Assembly (NCBI GenBank): GCA_004194705.1
Contig: SADC01000001.1
Coordinates: forward strand, 124,001 to 188,000
Direction: 5' to 3'
DNA length: 64,000 nt
From: Ditylenchus dipsaci
Taxonomy: Eukaryota; Nematoda; Chromadorea; Rhabditida; Anguinidae
The position numbers and the translations under genes were made by a program. Positions 31,031-41,189 of the stretch are shown piece by piece; within the stretch, counting starts at the first letter, position 1, and every line of letters starts with the position of its first letter. Under the pieces are notes generated by a model, which made no database searches, was not told the origin of the DNA, and worked only from the letters and a program-made list of their open reading frames with translations.

Positions 31031-31219
31031 AATAAAAGTGAAGGTCAAACAATCGACTTTGTAGGATTAGACTTAAGCGATCCTGATTTTTCGCACGGCA
31101 TGACTTATGTGGGATTTTCTCGAGCGAGAGCTTGGGAGTTTATTAAAGTAGCTGTGAACCCTGAACATTTTAATCGGGTTGAAAATATTGTTCGGAGGGA
31201 GGTATTGCTTAAGGATTAA
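31031..31219 (+). pseudogene. Helitron helicase C-terminal fragment
   Basis: The frame has no ATG but reads NKSEGQTIDFVGLDLSDPDF, SHGMTYVGFSRARAWEFIKV and VENIVRREVLLKD, then TAA. This matches the end of the PIF1-type helicase of Helitrons, where KSQGQT is a helicase motif and FSHGQLYVAFSR is motif VI with its arginine. Full proteins exceed 1,000 residues; only about 62 remain. No Helitron 3' hairpin with CTRR could be placed with confidence. Confidence 0.85.
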
Positions 31220-31500
31220 AAATTCAGCCTTTTATTTTCAACACACTGTGATGGTGCAACAAAGGCAATCGGTACTTCTAATGTCGGGGCGAATAAACTA
31301 AAAGAGGGCCGTCAAGGCGGGGCTGACAATTTTTTCAAGCAGATCGGAAGCAGGGACAAAACTCTCAATGCGGGGCGAATGTACTCTTTATGCAAATACA
31401 AAACAGGGAAGACTCTAAATGCGGGGCGAAAAAAACGAAAGAAATCAATAATGTTGTTTTGCGTGTTTTTGTTTCGGAATAAAAATTGTTATTTAGTTTT
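31220..31500. other. Unannotated, possible Helitron 3' flank
   Basis: Contains three loosely repeated GCGGGGCGAA words (31285, 31370, 31417). Nothing else recognised. Confidence 0.3.
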
Positions 31501-31509
31501 ACGAGTTCG

Positions 31510-32035
31510 ATTAGGTATTTTCTGGGCAGGGCCAGCTCAGGACATTAACTTGTAGGAAAGTAATATTTCCAGGAAAAGGCCCTTCTAGGAAAACATGCAT
31601 ATAGGAAAAGGCCAGGCTAGGACAATTCACACTTGGACAATGACATGTTGGGACATTAGACCCTAGGGCAATCGACTCTAGGACAGTGGCTTTTTTGGAA
31701 AAGCGCCTATCAGGAAAAGGGACACTAGGACAATGTACTCTAGGACAATCGCTTTTTAGGACAATCGCCTCTTTGGAAAATGGACACTAGGAAAATTGCA
31801 TCTTAGGACAATTTACAGAAGGACAATGGACAACAGGACAAGAGACTATAAAACATACTGTTTTCAGACACATAAAGTGATGTTAGGACGTTTTAGACAG
31901 TTAGAAATTGTCCAAAAGGGGCTTTTCCAAAAAGACGATTGACCTATTGTCTATTGTCCTAGTGTCCCTTTTCCTGAAATGCGGTTTTCCAAAGACATCA
32001 TTGTCCTAGAGTATATTGTCCTAGTGTCCCTTTTC
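31510..32035. repeat. AGGACAAT / ATTGTCCT word array, partly inverted
   Basis: About twenty degenerate copies of an ~18-bp unit with AGGACAAT (31540-31850), mirrored by TTGTCCTAGTGTCCCTTTTC copies at 31900-32030. This looks like the ends of an inverted-repeat element without interior. Confidence 0.7.
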
Positions 32036-32701
32036 GGGTGTACCGAAGAATTTAAAAAAATATTTGCTAAACGGCACATTTGCTAAAAAAACTTTTTGCT
32101 AAAGGCACATTTGCTAAATTTTTTTGGACAATACTTTTTTCTCCGCCTAATTTACTTCTTTTTCCGCCTAAAACACTTTTTTCTCCGCCTAATTTTTTTT
32201 CCGCCTAATTTGGGTGGTACTTAATTTTGCCCCTAATTACTGAAAAATGCCCCCTAATTACTGAAAAATGCCCCTAATTCGAATTGCCCCCTAATTACTG
32301 AAAATGCCCCTAATTTCTGAAAAATGCCCCCTAATTTTCTGAAAAATGCCCCCTAATTTTTTTTCTCGTCGTTTTTAGCCGAAATTTTGCGGGAATTCAA
32401 ATTTTCACACGATTCTGGTGTTTTTTCCAGTTTCATATTCAATTGTTCAAATCATTGGTAATGTTTAATTTGCTTTAGATTTTTCTAGGGAAGAACAAAG
32501 AATCAAAAAAATTAGTACAAATAATAGAGAATATACGGTTATTATCAGTGCACAAAAGCTGGCTTCCTGTCCACAGCCGAAACAGACCAAATACTATAGG
32601 TGGTTGTTTGGCTGAAACTGATACATACAAATAATTCTAGATACACTTTATTTCAAACCATCAACAATAACAATGAAATACTAGTAACACAATATTTGAT
32701 C

Positions 32702-34723
32702 TTATCCTTGACATGGACGTCCTCGCTTTCTTTTTTTTCCCAGTGGCTCTGCTGTGGCATGTCTCGGAAATGTCACCTTTCCCTGCTTCTTCATAACCAT
32801 CACGGAATGTTTACACGGTGACTTCTTTCCACCCAATAGACAGGAGCATGAGAAGTGATTCAGCCAATTCGAAGAAGGAATGATCAAGTGAAAAACTGAC
32901 CGCATCGTTTTGAACTGCTCAAAAGTGTAGTTTCCTTGGACAATTCGCATGTAGAATTCCGGAATATTCTGATCCAACGCTGTAGAAGACGGCATGACAA
33001 AGACATTGCTCCCATCAATTTCAGTTCTGTAAAGAGCACGCGATTCTTGTTGCAGCTGATACGCTTCCCTGAACACTTTCGGACTGATGTTTGGAATAAG
33101 TGCGGGAGCCTGAATACATGGCAGACTATAAGGAACTGGAACTATCTTAAAAAACAACGCTTACCTGACGATCTGGATCCATGCTACAGTTTTGCATCAT
33201 TTTTTCAGCTGCATGGATAAAGGCACGCAGAACCAGCTTTTTCCGAAGCGTAGCACAGTCCTTTATGACTCGATTTGTAGACTCTAATCCATTGTTTGTT
33301 GAGTAGCATCCGGAAAATCCTTCAAACCATCCATTCAAACCAGAGTTGACCCAGGCGGAGAAAAAGTAATCTTTAAAAGCAAGGCATGGGCGGTAGTTGA
33401 CGTACTTGACAGACCAGTACTGAGCAAGGGCCGTGCCAACTAAGCATAAAAATACAACATATACTAAAAATACGCATACCATAAGTAAACTCTTTAACCG
33501 ATGATGACCTTTGCAAGACATCTACATCTGAGTAAAGTTCACCCTTGATATCTTTCGGTATACCAAATAGTTTCATATGTTTACGCAGATTTTGCTTCAT
33601 ATGAAAATGACACATTGCTCGCTTAGCATCACGCCATACCGTCCTTGTCCCTGAACCAATCTTTAGTAAGAAAGAAAAAAGAGGTGGAAACTGAAACTTA
33701 CCCATCGAGATACCTGATCACCATCGGCCATCACAACACTTGGAACGTAGTTTTCGTTTTTGATCGCACGAAAAAATTGCTCATAGCACCACCCATTTTC
33801 ATTCGAAGCTAAGGCGACGTGCGTAAGGAAGAATTTTTTGTTCGCATCTCCAAATCCAGCCACCTAAATTAAGCTAGTTTGAATCTATTTGGCAAGAATT
33901 CATCAAGCGTTACCATGACAGGATAGCCATTCCAGTTAAGATTATAGGTAGAATCCACGCTTAAGAACTTAGAGTTAGATTGGAAATCTTGGAGCTTCAT
34001 TGTAGACCACACCAGACAGAATTCATCAGCACCATTATTCTTCCTCGCGGCAAAGCTACATACATATGCTTGATCTAAGCTGGCAGCCACGTTTTTAGAC
34101 ATTGCATAGTCCACCAGATCTTCTAAAGTAGCTGGCAAAAGCTCTTCCCTCTTCTGGTAGCAAGCAAAGTTTTCTATTTGTTTAAGCAAAGGAACCGTTG
34201 TCACATTTGGCATTTCCTAAGCAATGATAAGAAGGCTTATATTGATTAAAAACTTCAACCAACCATAAGGCTTTGTTTAATCAAAGCGGCAGTTTTTCCA
34301 TCCTTGATTTTTTTTTCCATGATTTGCTTGAGAGGAGAAGAAATTCTTCGGCGATCTGTTGACTCATGACTGGAATGCCTTTTGCCACTCAACAAAAATC
34401 TCTTGCGTAGCACTTGGGCGACGAATCCTGAGTAGAGCTTCACATTTGCATCCCTTTCGACGAGAATAACCGCACTCAAAATTCTGCACCTCATGCTTGC
34501 TATTCATTGCTACCCTTTCCTATAATCCGAAAAGATAAGAAATCATATCAGATTAATTATAAGCACACTTACAGTGTCCATTTGTTTTGCGCCCAGGCGT
34601 TTCCATCAATTACCTTCCATGCATCTAGTTCATCTTCAGCATCATCACCATCAAAACGAACAACTTCCACATATACGATTTGAGAACCCGCTTTCTTTGA
34701 TCGGAAACTAATTGCAGCGACAT
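32702..34723 (-). CDS. MULE transposase, seven exons
   Basis: Exons 34723-34573, 34519-34264, 34216-33914, 33863-33702, 33660-33480, 33439-33165 and 33109-32702; the third intron is 50 bp. The N-terminal part has a FLYWCH/WRKY-like finger (FECGYSRRKGCKCEALLRI). The MULE DDE domain follows: SVDSTYNLNWNGYPVMV (first Asp), FFRAIKNENYVPSVVMADGD (second Asp), YSTNNGLESTNRVIKD (Glu). A SWIM zinc finger (FSCSCLLGGKKSPCKHSVMV) and a basic end AEPLGKKRKRGRPCQG complete it. These enzymes cut at long inverted repeats such as those flanking the gene. One frame change near 34365 (FQS/HESTDRR) is the only break found, so the copy may be recently active. An upstream start was not identified. Confidence 0.93.
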
Positions 34724-34839
34724 CTGTGAAAGAAATTATTACTTAAATAATTTGAAAATAAAAGAGAGGAACACAAAAATGGTGTTCAGCGTACAAAATC
34801 ACCTTCGGCGTAACAATAACGCAGTGAGTTACCGAGAAA
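34724..34839. promoter_or_regulatory. Region upstream of the MULE transposase
   Basis: Lies between the first identified exon and the inner edge of the right inverted repeat. The start codon and promoter should be here or inside the repeat; I saw no clear TATA element. Confidence 0.25.
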
Positions 34840-35023
34840 AAATTAGGGGGCATTTTTCAGAAAATTAGGGGCATTTTTCAGAAATTAGGGGGCATTTTTC
34901 AGTAATTAGGGGGCAATTCGAATTAGGGGGCATTTTTCCCGGAATTAGGGGGCATTTTTCAGTAATTAGGGGGCAAAATTAAGTACCACCCGCCTAATTT
35001 ACTCTTTTTTTCCGCCTAATTTT

Positions 35024-35538
35024 GATTCTCGACACGAAATCAACCATTTTAAAATTTTTTTGTGTGAAATTCAGGGGTGGGCAAAGACCAGATGGCTGGA
35101 GACCCACTCCGGAATGGCCAAAAGGCCAAAATAATTGGGTTTTGGGGGTTTACTAAAGGGGGAGTGAACTTTTTGAGAATAACCGATTGAGCGGATCAGA
35201 TTTTGGGTCCGATGGGCTTAATCGCTCAGAATCCCAGGTTTATGGTGGTTTAGAGTGGTTCAGGATGGAATTCTGAGCGATCAATTGCTCAAATTCCAGG
35301 TTTTGGTGGTTTTGAGTGGTTCAGGGTGGAATTCGGAGCGATTAAGCTCATCGGACCCGAAATCTGATCCGCTCAATCGATTTTTCTCGAAAAGTTTACT
35401 CCCCTTTAGTAAACCCCAAAAAACCAATAATTTTGGCCTTTTGGCCATTCCGGAGTGGGTCTCCAGCCATCTGATCTTTGCCCACCCCTGAATTTCACAC
35501 AAAAAAATTTTAAAATGGTTGATTTCGTGTCGAGAATC
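35024..35538. repeat. 515-bp palindrome within the MULE right arm
   Basis: GATTCTCGACACGAAATCAA at 35024 is mirrored by TTGATTTCGTGTCGAGAATC ending at 35538. Pairing continues through GGGGTGGGCAAAGA, ACCCACTCCGGAATGG and GGTCCGATGGGCTTAATCGC to a centre near 35280. No coding content. Confidence 0.92.
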
Positions 35539-35901
35539 AAAATTAGGCGGAAAAAGAGTAAATTAGGCGGAAAAAGAAGTAAATTAGGCGGAGAAAAAGT
35601 GTTTAGGCGGAAAAAAAATTAGGCGGAGAATAAAGTGTTTAGGCGGAAAAAGAAGTAAATTAGGCTTAGAAAAAAGTACAGTCAAACCTCGTTATAGTGC
35701 GACCCCAAAAGTTCGTTCCAGCCTCGGGTCCGACACTTTTTTCGCGTAGAGGCGTTTGGCCCCTTTTTCCCATTTGGGAAAAAAGGGGCCAAACGCCTTA
35801 ATAAGGCGTTTGGCCCCTTTTTTCCCGAATTTCAAATTTTTTATGTGGGCCATTTCAAACTCGTCATAATTTTGTTATTTAGTGTGGATAATCAATTTGA
35901 A

Positions 35902-36805
35902 CAGTGGGGCCTTGATAATTCGGCAACCTAGTGTGTATTTTTTCGGGAATTCGTATCTTAAAAAAAATTGAGAGTGGAGCGGAATATTAAAGTCATCAGC
36001 CTAATTTTGATAATGGTCACTATGTTCCAGTGTTTGTTCTTGTTTAGATGCGAAATTTTGCGTGGACTAACCCGGATGTGATGCAGAAGCTGCAAGAGCT
36101 GAAAACTAAACAAATCTCGCTGCCAGATGTTGTAAAATTTCTAAAGGATGAATTCGCAGTAACAAAAAGCAAAACTGCAATTTATGCTCACATGAAACCG
36201 ACGACAGACAAGTTTCAGGGAAAAAGGGATACACGTGCTGATATTGTCGTTATATGAGTGCTCTTTTGTGTATAGTTTTTTTGTATACTGTTGTTTTTTA
36301 GCTCATTGCGGACAAAGTACGGGAACCAAATCAAAGCAGTCAAGGAAGACGAAAAATTTCGCGTTTACAAGAAGAAAAAAGACCGTGTTTACGAACGCAT
36401 CGACTGCAGGCAGTAAAATTTATTTTTATAGGACGTTTCGTTTTATAGGACGTTTCAGTTTATAACCTCTTTGTTATTGATATTATGGTTGGTATTATGT
36501 TTGCTTGAATTAGTATGTTATGGTTAACGAATAAAGTTTCTTGGTCTTATTCAGTTCTTTTGATACTATACGAAAAACAAATGAAGGCTACAGCAACTTC
36601 ATCCGTTCCGAAGAGAAAAACACTGGCCACCGCTTTTATTTTTGTTCCGACATCTTCATGCCGGTTCTAGTGCAGAATCGGGTGCTCCCAAAAAATCAAC
36701 AGGGGGTACCGAGACAAAAAACATGGAAAATCAACAGGGGGACCAGGGCGTTTTGGAGTATGCCTATTATCGAGAAAAAACAATGAAATCATCAAGGCCC
36801 CACTG
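35902..36805. mobile_element. Innermost element with a small gene, CAGTGGGGCCTTGAT tips
   Basis: CAGTGGGGCCTTGATAATTC at 35902 and ATCAAGGCCCCACTG ending at 36805 form short inverted tips, of the CAGTG...TTGATAATTCGG kind common to pogo-like elements. It holds the two-exon small gene at 36048-36416. TA duplication is not clear. Confidence 0.65.
36048..36416 (+). CDS. Small basic protein inside the innermost element (two exons)
   Basis: Exon 1 from ATG at 36048 reads MRNFAWTNPDVMQKLQELKT, KQISLPDVVKFLKDEFAVTK and IYAHMKPTTDKFQGK; it could be a helix-turn-helix but I cannot place the family. Exon 2 after TTTTTTAG at 36302 reads LRTKYGNQIKAVKEDEKFRV, YKKKKDRVYERIDCRQ and TAA. The junction is not resolved: the strong donors leave the wrong phase, and the in-phase donor (GTTTCA at 36212) is weak. 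Because it sits between inverted tips at the centre of three nested elements, it is probably transposon-encoded, perhaps a DNA-binding accessory protein. Confidence 0.45.
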
Positions 36806-37274
36806 TACAAATTGATTATGCACACTAAATAATAAAATTATGACGAGTCTGAAATGGCGCCACATAAAAAATTTGAAATTCGGGAAAAAAGGGGCCAACG
36901 CCTTATTAAGGCGTTTGGCCCTTTTTTCCCAAATGGGAAAAAGGGGCCAAAAGGCTACGCACCACTTTTTTGAACTCGATTTTTGAAGATTTTTGTAAGT
37001 TCTGTTTTTACAGTCTGGTCCAAATATCGTCAGGATTCGATTTTGCCGATCGTTTTTCTGAAAACTGAAATTTTTTCTTCTAAAAAAGCAAAACCTCGAT
37101 ATAGTGCGACCCTTTTCAAATGTGGTCGCACTATATTGAGGTTTTGCTTTTTTAGAAGAAAAAATTTTAGTTTTCAGAAAACGATCAGCAAAATCGGAAT
37201 CCTGACGATATTTGGGACCAGACTGTAAAAACAGAACTTACAAAAATCTTCAAAAATCGAGTTCGGGGCCCCTC

Positions 37275-37565
37275 CATGTGAATTTTTTATATATCCAAAA
37301 ACTACTTTGCGTCCAAAATCCGGTTTCAGCTGTACAACTGCTCTTGAAGAAAGCCTATCCATGAACTCTAGAGACGCGAAAAGTATTCTCACCGTTTCTT
37401 TTCGTCGCTTCTGGTAGCGATGCCGGGTCTCTCAACTCTACGCATCGCCAGTTTCAATATTTCGTCGACATTGTGAGTGAAATAAAAATTGCAGAAGTTC
37501 AACAACTTTTTTTGGTTCATTGTTTATTGCTAATCACGATTAAATATTTTTCTTTCATCCAGACG
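37275..37565. other. Unannotated spacer
   Basis: No repeat family or exon with support. Contains a C/T-rich stretch near 37395-37440. Confidence 0.25.
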
Positions 37566-37982
37566 TCATTTGCTATGAATCTGACCGTCGACCTTAGTGG
37601 TGCAAATGCTAAGGACACAAGGGATTAATGGTTCGTTTTGATCACAGTCGACTCTTGATATAGTAATATAGTGACACCCGTGGGACCGACCCTTAGGTGT
37701 CACTGTATCGAGAGTGTCACTATATCGAAGTGTCACTATATCGAAAGTCGACTGTATACCATTTTGGTACATCACCCAGTGTTCATTTCCGTTGTCGAAT
37801 TTACGAATTAACGGCAACCCAAAAGAGCCAGCACCTGAGATCGTCTTGGAATGGTGGATCAAGCCTGGAAAAAAGCGATTGTAAAATCGTGTAAAGCTTA
37901 CTCTTAATATTTCTCTATACATTTCGACGCAGTTATTTAGTTTTCGGTCACACCACATACGTCGATGGATCAGAGAAAACAA
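37566..37982 (-). CDS. Possible exon of unknown protein with MITE inside
   Basis: Open minus-strand frame of about 138 residues with MWCDRKLNNCVEMYREILR, GLPLIRKFDNGNEHWVMYQNG-like text, then MITE-derived sequence from 37754, then CDQNEPLIPCVLSICTTKVD and stop. A 37-bp GTAAGC...TTTCCAG segment inside could be a tiny intron. No family recognised. The open frame through the MITE may be chance. Confidence 0.35.
   Translation of the reverse strand: MFSLIHRRMWCDRKLNNCVEMYREILRVSFTRFYNRFFPGLIHHSKTISGAGSFGLPLIRKFDNGNEHWVMYQNGIQSTFDIVTLRYSDTLDTVTPKGRSHGCHYITISRVDCDQNEPLIPCVLSICTTKVDGQIHSK
37645..37754. mobile_element. pogo-like MITE (110 bp)
   Basis: CAGTCGACTCTTGATATAGT and TCGATATAG...AGTCGACTG inverted, with TA on the right and CA on the left. 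The centre repeats GTGTCACTATATCGA. Confidence 0.8.
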
Positions 37983-38262
37983 ACCCGAGCTTCAAACCAA
38001 GTCGGCTGATTGAAGGGCCTGGACATTTGCAAGATCAGAGGAAAAACTAGGTCGGGATGAAACGATGAAAAAGAAGTCTGCTACTCTGATGACGAAAATA
38101 AGATCTTTATCAAAAATATCAATAAAAATGAGCTGTTCGAAATTGTTTGAAATATAACCTGAATGTTATGAGATCAAGGTCAGTTTATGAAGAGACAATG
38201 ATTATGTTTCAACAAAAAAATTAACTGAAAAATTTCAAAGAAAAATCGGCGCAGCCGCCTCA

Positions 38263-38344
38263 GAATCGGAGGGGGATTATTATAGGGTGAGGGATTATTT
38301 TTCAACCCCCTCGAAGGGGTGGGGGATTAATAGAGGTTATACGG
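38263..38344. mobile_element. CCGTAT-family solo right end
   Basis: GGGGGATTAATAGAGGTTAT ACGG then TA. The left tip is missing. Confidence 0.6.
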
Positions 38345-38829
38345 TAAACAACAAATCAAACGACTAAACTTGAGAAAAGAACGACGAAAACGGTATCATT
38401 TGAGCTTTTACTTGGAAAAATCGGGCCCCGAAAATCTGAGGTCACACAAATTTTGGAGTCGGGATGTTGAGACAATTTCGGTCGGGTTTCAGGTCGAGGT
38501 TTTGGCCCGAAATTGGCTTGGGCAGTTCTGAGTCTCGACCCGTTTCTGTCTCTAGTTTTGATACATCAAGACCTGAAGGTAGGACCAGCACATTCTTGTG
38601 CAGAATTTTATGGACAATATTATTTTTTTGCGGTGGACTTTTTCAGAAGGCCAACTTTCTCGCCGAACCACCGTTTTCTAAGAAACAACCAAAATTATGA
38701 TGGTCCGCCAGTCACAATTTTTTTTGTTTAAGTCTAATTTTCTGCCATTTTTTGAAAACTTTTGTCGGATTTCTTTGCAGAGTCCTCAAGTATAACATCT
38801 TAGCTTTCTTTTAAGCACTAACATGTATA

Positions 38830-39070
38830 CCGTATTTTCTCTATTAATCCCCCACCCTCTAATAATCCCAACCATGTGGACCTATATCTCAGCCTAGAGC
38901 AGACATTTTGCAAATCTGTTTTTTTGCGTTTTCTTGATTAGCACGAGCACTCTTGATTCTACTTTTTAGATTTTGGTTGAGTACCCGAAAATCTCGAAAT
39001 CGGCCTGAAATTTTTCTGATTATTTAGGGCTTGAATAATCCCCTATGGGGGTTTAATAGAGAAAATACGG
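38830..39070. mobile_element. CCGTAT-family MITE (241 bp)
   Basis: CCGTATTTTCTCTATTAATC to TTTAATAGAGAAAATACGG, TA on both sides. The interior GGACCTATATCTCAGCC is shared with the members at 22.5 and 57.9 kb. Confidence 0.88.
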
Positions 39071-39072
39071 TA

Positions 39073-39654
39073 ATTAAAGTTGTTTCTAAAATTTTTTTTC
39101 TCGCCCTTCAAATTAGTGATGGTGGATTTTAGCCTGGATTTAAGGTGGATTTTAGTGTTCAAGCCCCTTTTCTGCCATTTTTTTTGCGAACTAATGTCGG
39201 GTATCTCTGCGGAACCTTCAAGCACAACATCTTGGCTTTTTTTAAAGCACAACCAAGTATAATTGAAGTTGCTTCTAGTAGGCGAGGATAGGCGAAGATA
39301 GATGAGATAGACGCTGATGGCGAGGATAGGCGAGGATAGGCCAGGTAGAGTAGGTGGGTTCACAGGTAGGGTGGGATATCTACCCTAACCATTAACCCAC
39401 TCGAACGATTAATCTACCTGAATTACTAATATACATGAACGACTAATGTCTACGAACCACAGGAATAGTGCCCGAACCGCTAATGTTCCCGAACGGCATA
39501 GGCGCCAATAGACGCTTGCAGACCCTAGTTTGAAAATAACCGGCTTCAATTTTTTCTGAAAATATGACAATCAGTTACTACATACTAGGGACAACAGACA
39601 CCTTTCGGCGCCTTTATCGTATTTTGAAATTTTAGGTGTTAATCCATGACATAC
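39073..39654. other. Dispersed repeat copy, no gene
   Basis: 39080-39270 (TTCAAATTAGTGATGGTGGA, CGGAACCTTCAAGCACAACA) is present inverted at 40340-40510 and more weakly direct at 38690-38825. The rest (39270-39510) has repeated GGCGAGGATAGGCGA words. Confidence 0.5.
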
Positions 39655-39842
39655 CGTGATTACATCTTCTTGGGTACTGAGGACCTCATCCTGGTGGTTC
39701 CCGCCCCATTGTGGTGGTTGAGGGTATCCACGTGGTTTCGGCCCATTCTGGTAGTGGGGGTTACTTAACACTCCTTGAAACTCAGATGGGTGTCTCTTCT
39801 CGGGCTCATGCGCAAGAACACGTGAAACATCGTAACAGAGAG
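39655..39842 (-). CDS. Single exon of unknown Pro/Gly/Gln-rich protein
   Basis: AAATAG acceptor before 39842 and GTATGT donor after 39655 bound the frame HEPEKRHPSEFQGVLSNPHY, QNGPKPRGYPQPPQWGGNHQ, DEVLSTQEDVIT. Low-complexity, perhaps from an RNA-binding protein. Related DNA at 39930-40030 (GCGCAAGATCATGTAGAACA) matches its 5' part, suggesting a duplicated exon start. Partner exons not found. Confidence 0.45.
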
Positions 39843-40593
39843 CTATTTCAAAAAGAACGCAAAAAAATTAATTTTTTTCATATTGTTCGTTTCGCTGAAA
39901 AACCCGCATTTAGCCCAGAATTTGGGTGATCGGCAACCTTGAGATCCTTATACATCCGCGCTGGAGCATCCTCTCGGCTAGATGCGCAAGATCATGTAGA
40001 ACATCCTAACAGAGAGTTATTTTGCAGAAAAATGCAAAAAAATACAAAATTGTCAAAAAAACCAAAACAGCGTCACCTACAGAACGACCCATGCCAAATA
40101 CTATAAATAACCAAATACTATATAGATGTCTGAATTCATTTTGAGTCGCAAACACAATACGATTTTTTCTGTGAAAAACATTGAAGAACAGGAAAAAGGA
40201 GAGAATTTACAAACAAAAAATCGATTTATAGAACTTTTATGTAAATTTCAAAAATACTAAAACTTTTTTAAGTTTATTTGTATCTCATAATTTGCAAACA
40301 CATTCATTTGCAATTAGGAGGGCAAAAAAACCCTTTTCGGAAGCAGCTTCTATCAAACATTTTTGTGCTTCGAAAAGATGTTGAAATTGAGGGTTCCGGA
40401 GAGATAGCCGACATGAGGAAGAAGATTAGGTTGAAGAGAAACATCCACCCTGAATCCAGGTTAAAATCCATCATCTCCAATTTGGAGGGCAAGGAAAATT
40501 ATTTTAGAAGCAAGTTCGGTATTTATCCTTTATCGCAACCCACTTTTATTTGTTATAATGTGGGTTTATGAGAGGTTTATGGGAGGTTATTTA
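39843..40593. other. Duplicate exon remnant and dispersed repeat
   Basis: 39940-40030 repeats the 5' portion of the preceding exon. 40300-40510 is the inverted partner of 39080-39270. Confidence 0.45.
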
Positions 40594-41010
40594 CAGTCAA
40601 CTCTCGCTATAATATACACCTCGTGACCGGTGTAGGTGTTTATTATAGCGAGAGTATACTATGGCGAGTGTATAAAATAGAGAAAGTAAAAAACCAAACT
40701 CTACTCATATGTATATTATATCGAGTGTAACAGCAAATCATAAGGCACTTTATTGAATCCATGATAAAATTTCAATGACTAACCGGGAAGAAATATATTA
40801 GTTCACTTTGCTTTTCTTTGCGCTGCTGATAAAAGGCCTCATCCAAGCAAATTGACACAGAAACAGCAGATATTTGTCTGTCATTTTTCTCTTGTCAGGA
40901 CAAAATCGTTGTTTTCTCAAGCGTATATTATAGCAAGAGTAAAATAAAGGAGAGTGTAACTTCTGAAGTGTATACTATAGCGAGGTGTATATTATAGCGA
41001 GAGTTGACTG
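40594..41010. mobile_element. pogo-like MITE (417 bp), TA target
   Basis: CAGTCAACTCTCGCTATAAT and ATTATAGCGAGAGTTGACTG, TA on both sides (40592-40593, 41011-41012). Subterminal GTATATTATAGCGAG words repeat. No coding. Confidence 0.92.
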
Positions 41011-41189
41011 TATTGGTTTTTACGAGTTCAAATACGCATCGTCGAGGTTACATTCACCTGGGTGCACAAGTTTTTTACAATCATAGCTGATCGAATGTAC
41101 GTAACAGCTATCATCAGAATTAACTATGATCAGAATTAAGTCCTTCTATGTTAGTTTTTAATTACTTTAAGCTGTGTTAGACTTTTTAG

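Larger units (their letters stand above)
32132..35677. mobile_element. MULE (Mutator-like) transposon with intact-looking gene
   Basis: Long inverted ends: left 32132-32366 and right 34840-35677. Both contain TTTTTCCGCCTAATTTAC repeats on the outside and GCCCCCTAATTACTGAAAAA repeats on the inside, joined by TGGGTGGTACTTAATTTTGC. The transposase gene lies between them on the minus strand. A 515-bp palindrome (35024-35538) interrupts the right arm, and a pogo-like element begins directly at its right tip. A 9-bp target duplication could not be confirmed because the right flank is another element. Confidence 0.85.
35744..36960. mobile_element. GGCGTTTGGCCCC-ended element inserted in copy a
   Basis: GCGTAG...GGCGTTTGGCCCCTTTTT at 35744 and the complement ending CTACGC at 36960. 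Both arms contain an inner hairpin (GGCCAAACGCCTTAATAAGG) and then CATTTCAAACTCGTCATAAT-type sequence. CACTTTTTT occurs on both sides within two bases of the tips, consistent with a ~9-bp duplication. Confidence 0.75.
35679..37268. mobile_element. pogo-like foldback element, copy a, disrupted
   Basis: CAGTCAAACCTCGTTATAGT at 35679 after TA, then TTCGTTCCAGCCTCGGGTCC. After an inserted 1.2-kb element the arm resumes at 36961 (CAGTCTGGTCCAAATATCGT), meets a central hairpin AAAACCTCGATATAGTGCGA / TCGCACTATATTGAGGTTTT (37091-37149), and the mirror arm runs to 37268 where it is cut off. It has the same architecture as 46137, 51252 and 52429. Confidence 0.8.

Noticed and set aside
30604..31064. Open frames of 110-138 residues on the plus strand, all NTQ/KIPK repeats
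   Set aside because: They follow a ~17-bp tandem repeat and are open in several frames at once; no start context or conserved domain.
39043..39363. Minus-strand frame of 106 residues starting in a MITE
   Set aside because: Runs through a MITE end and a dispersed repeat that occurs inverted at 40.4 kb; no motif.
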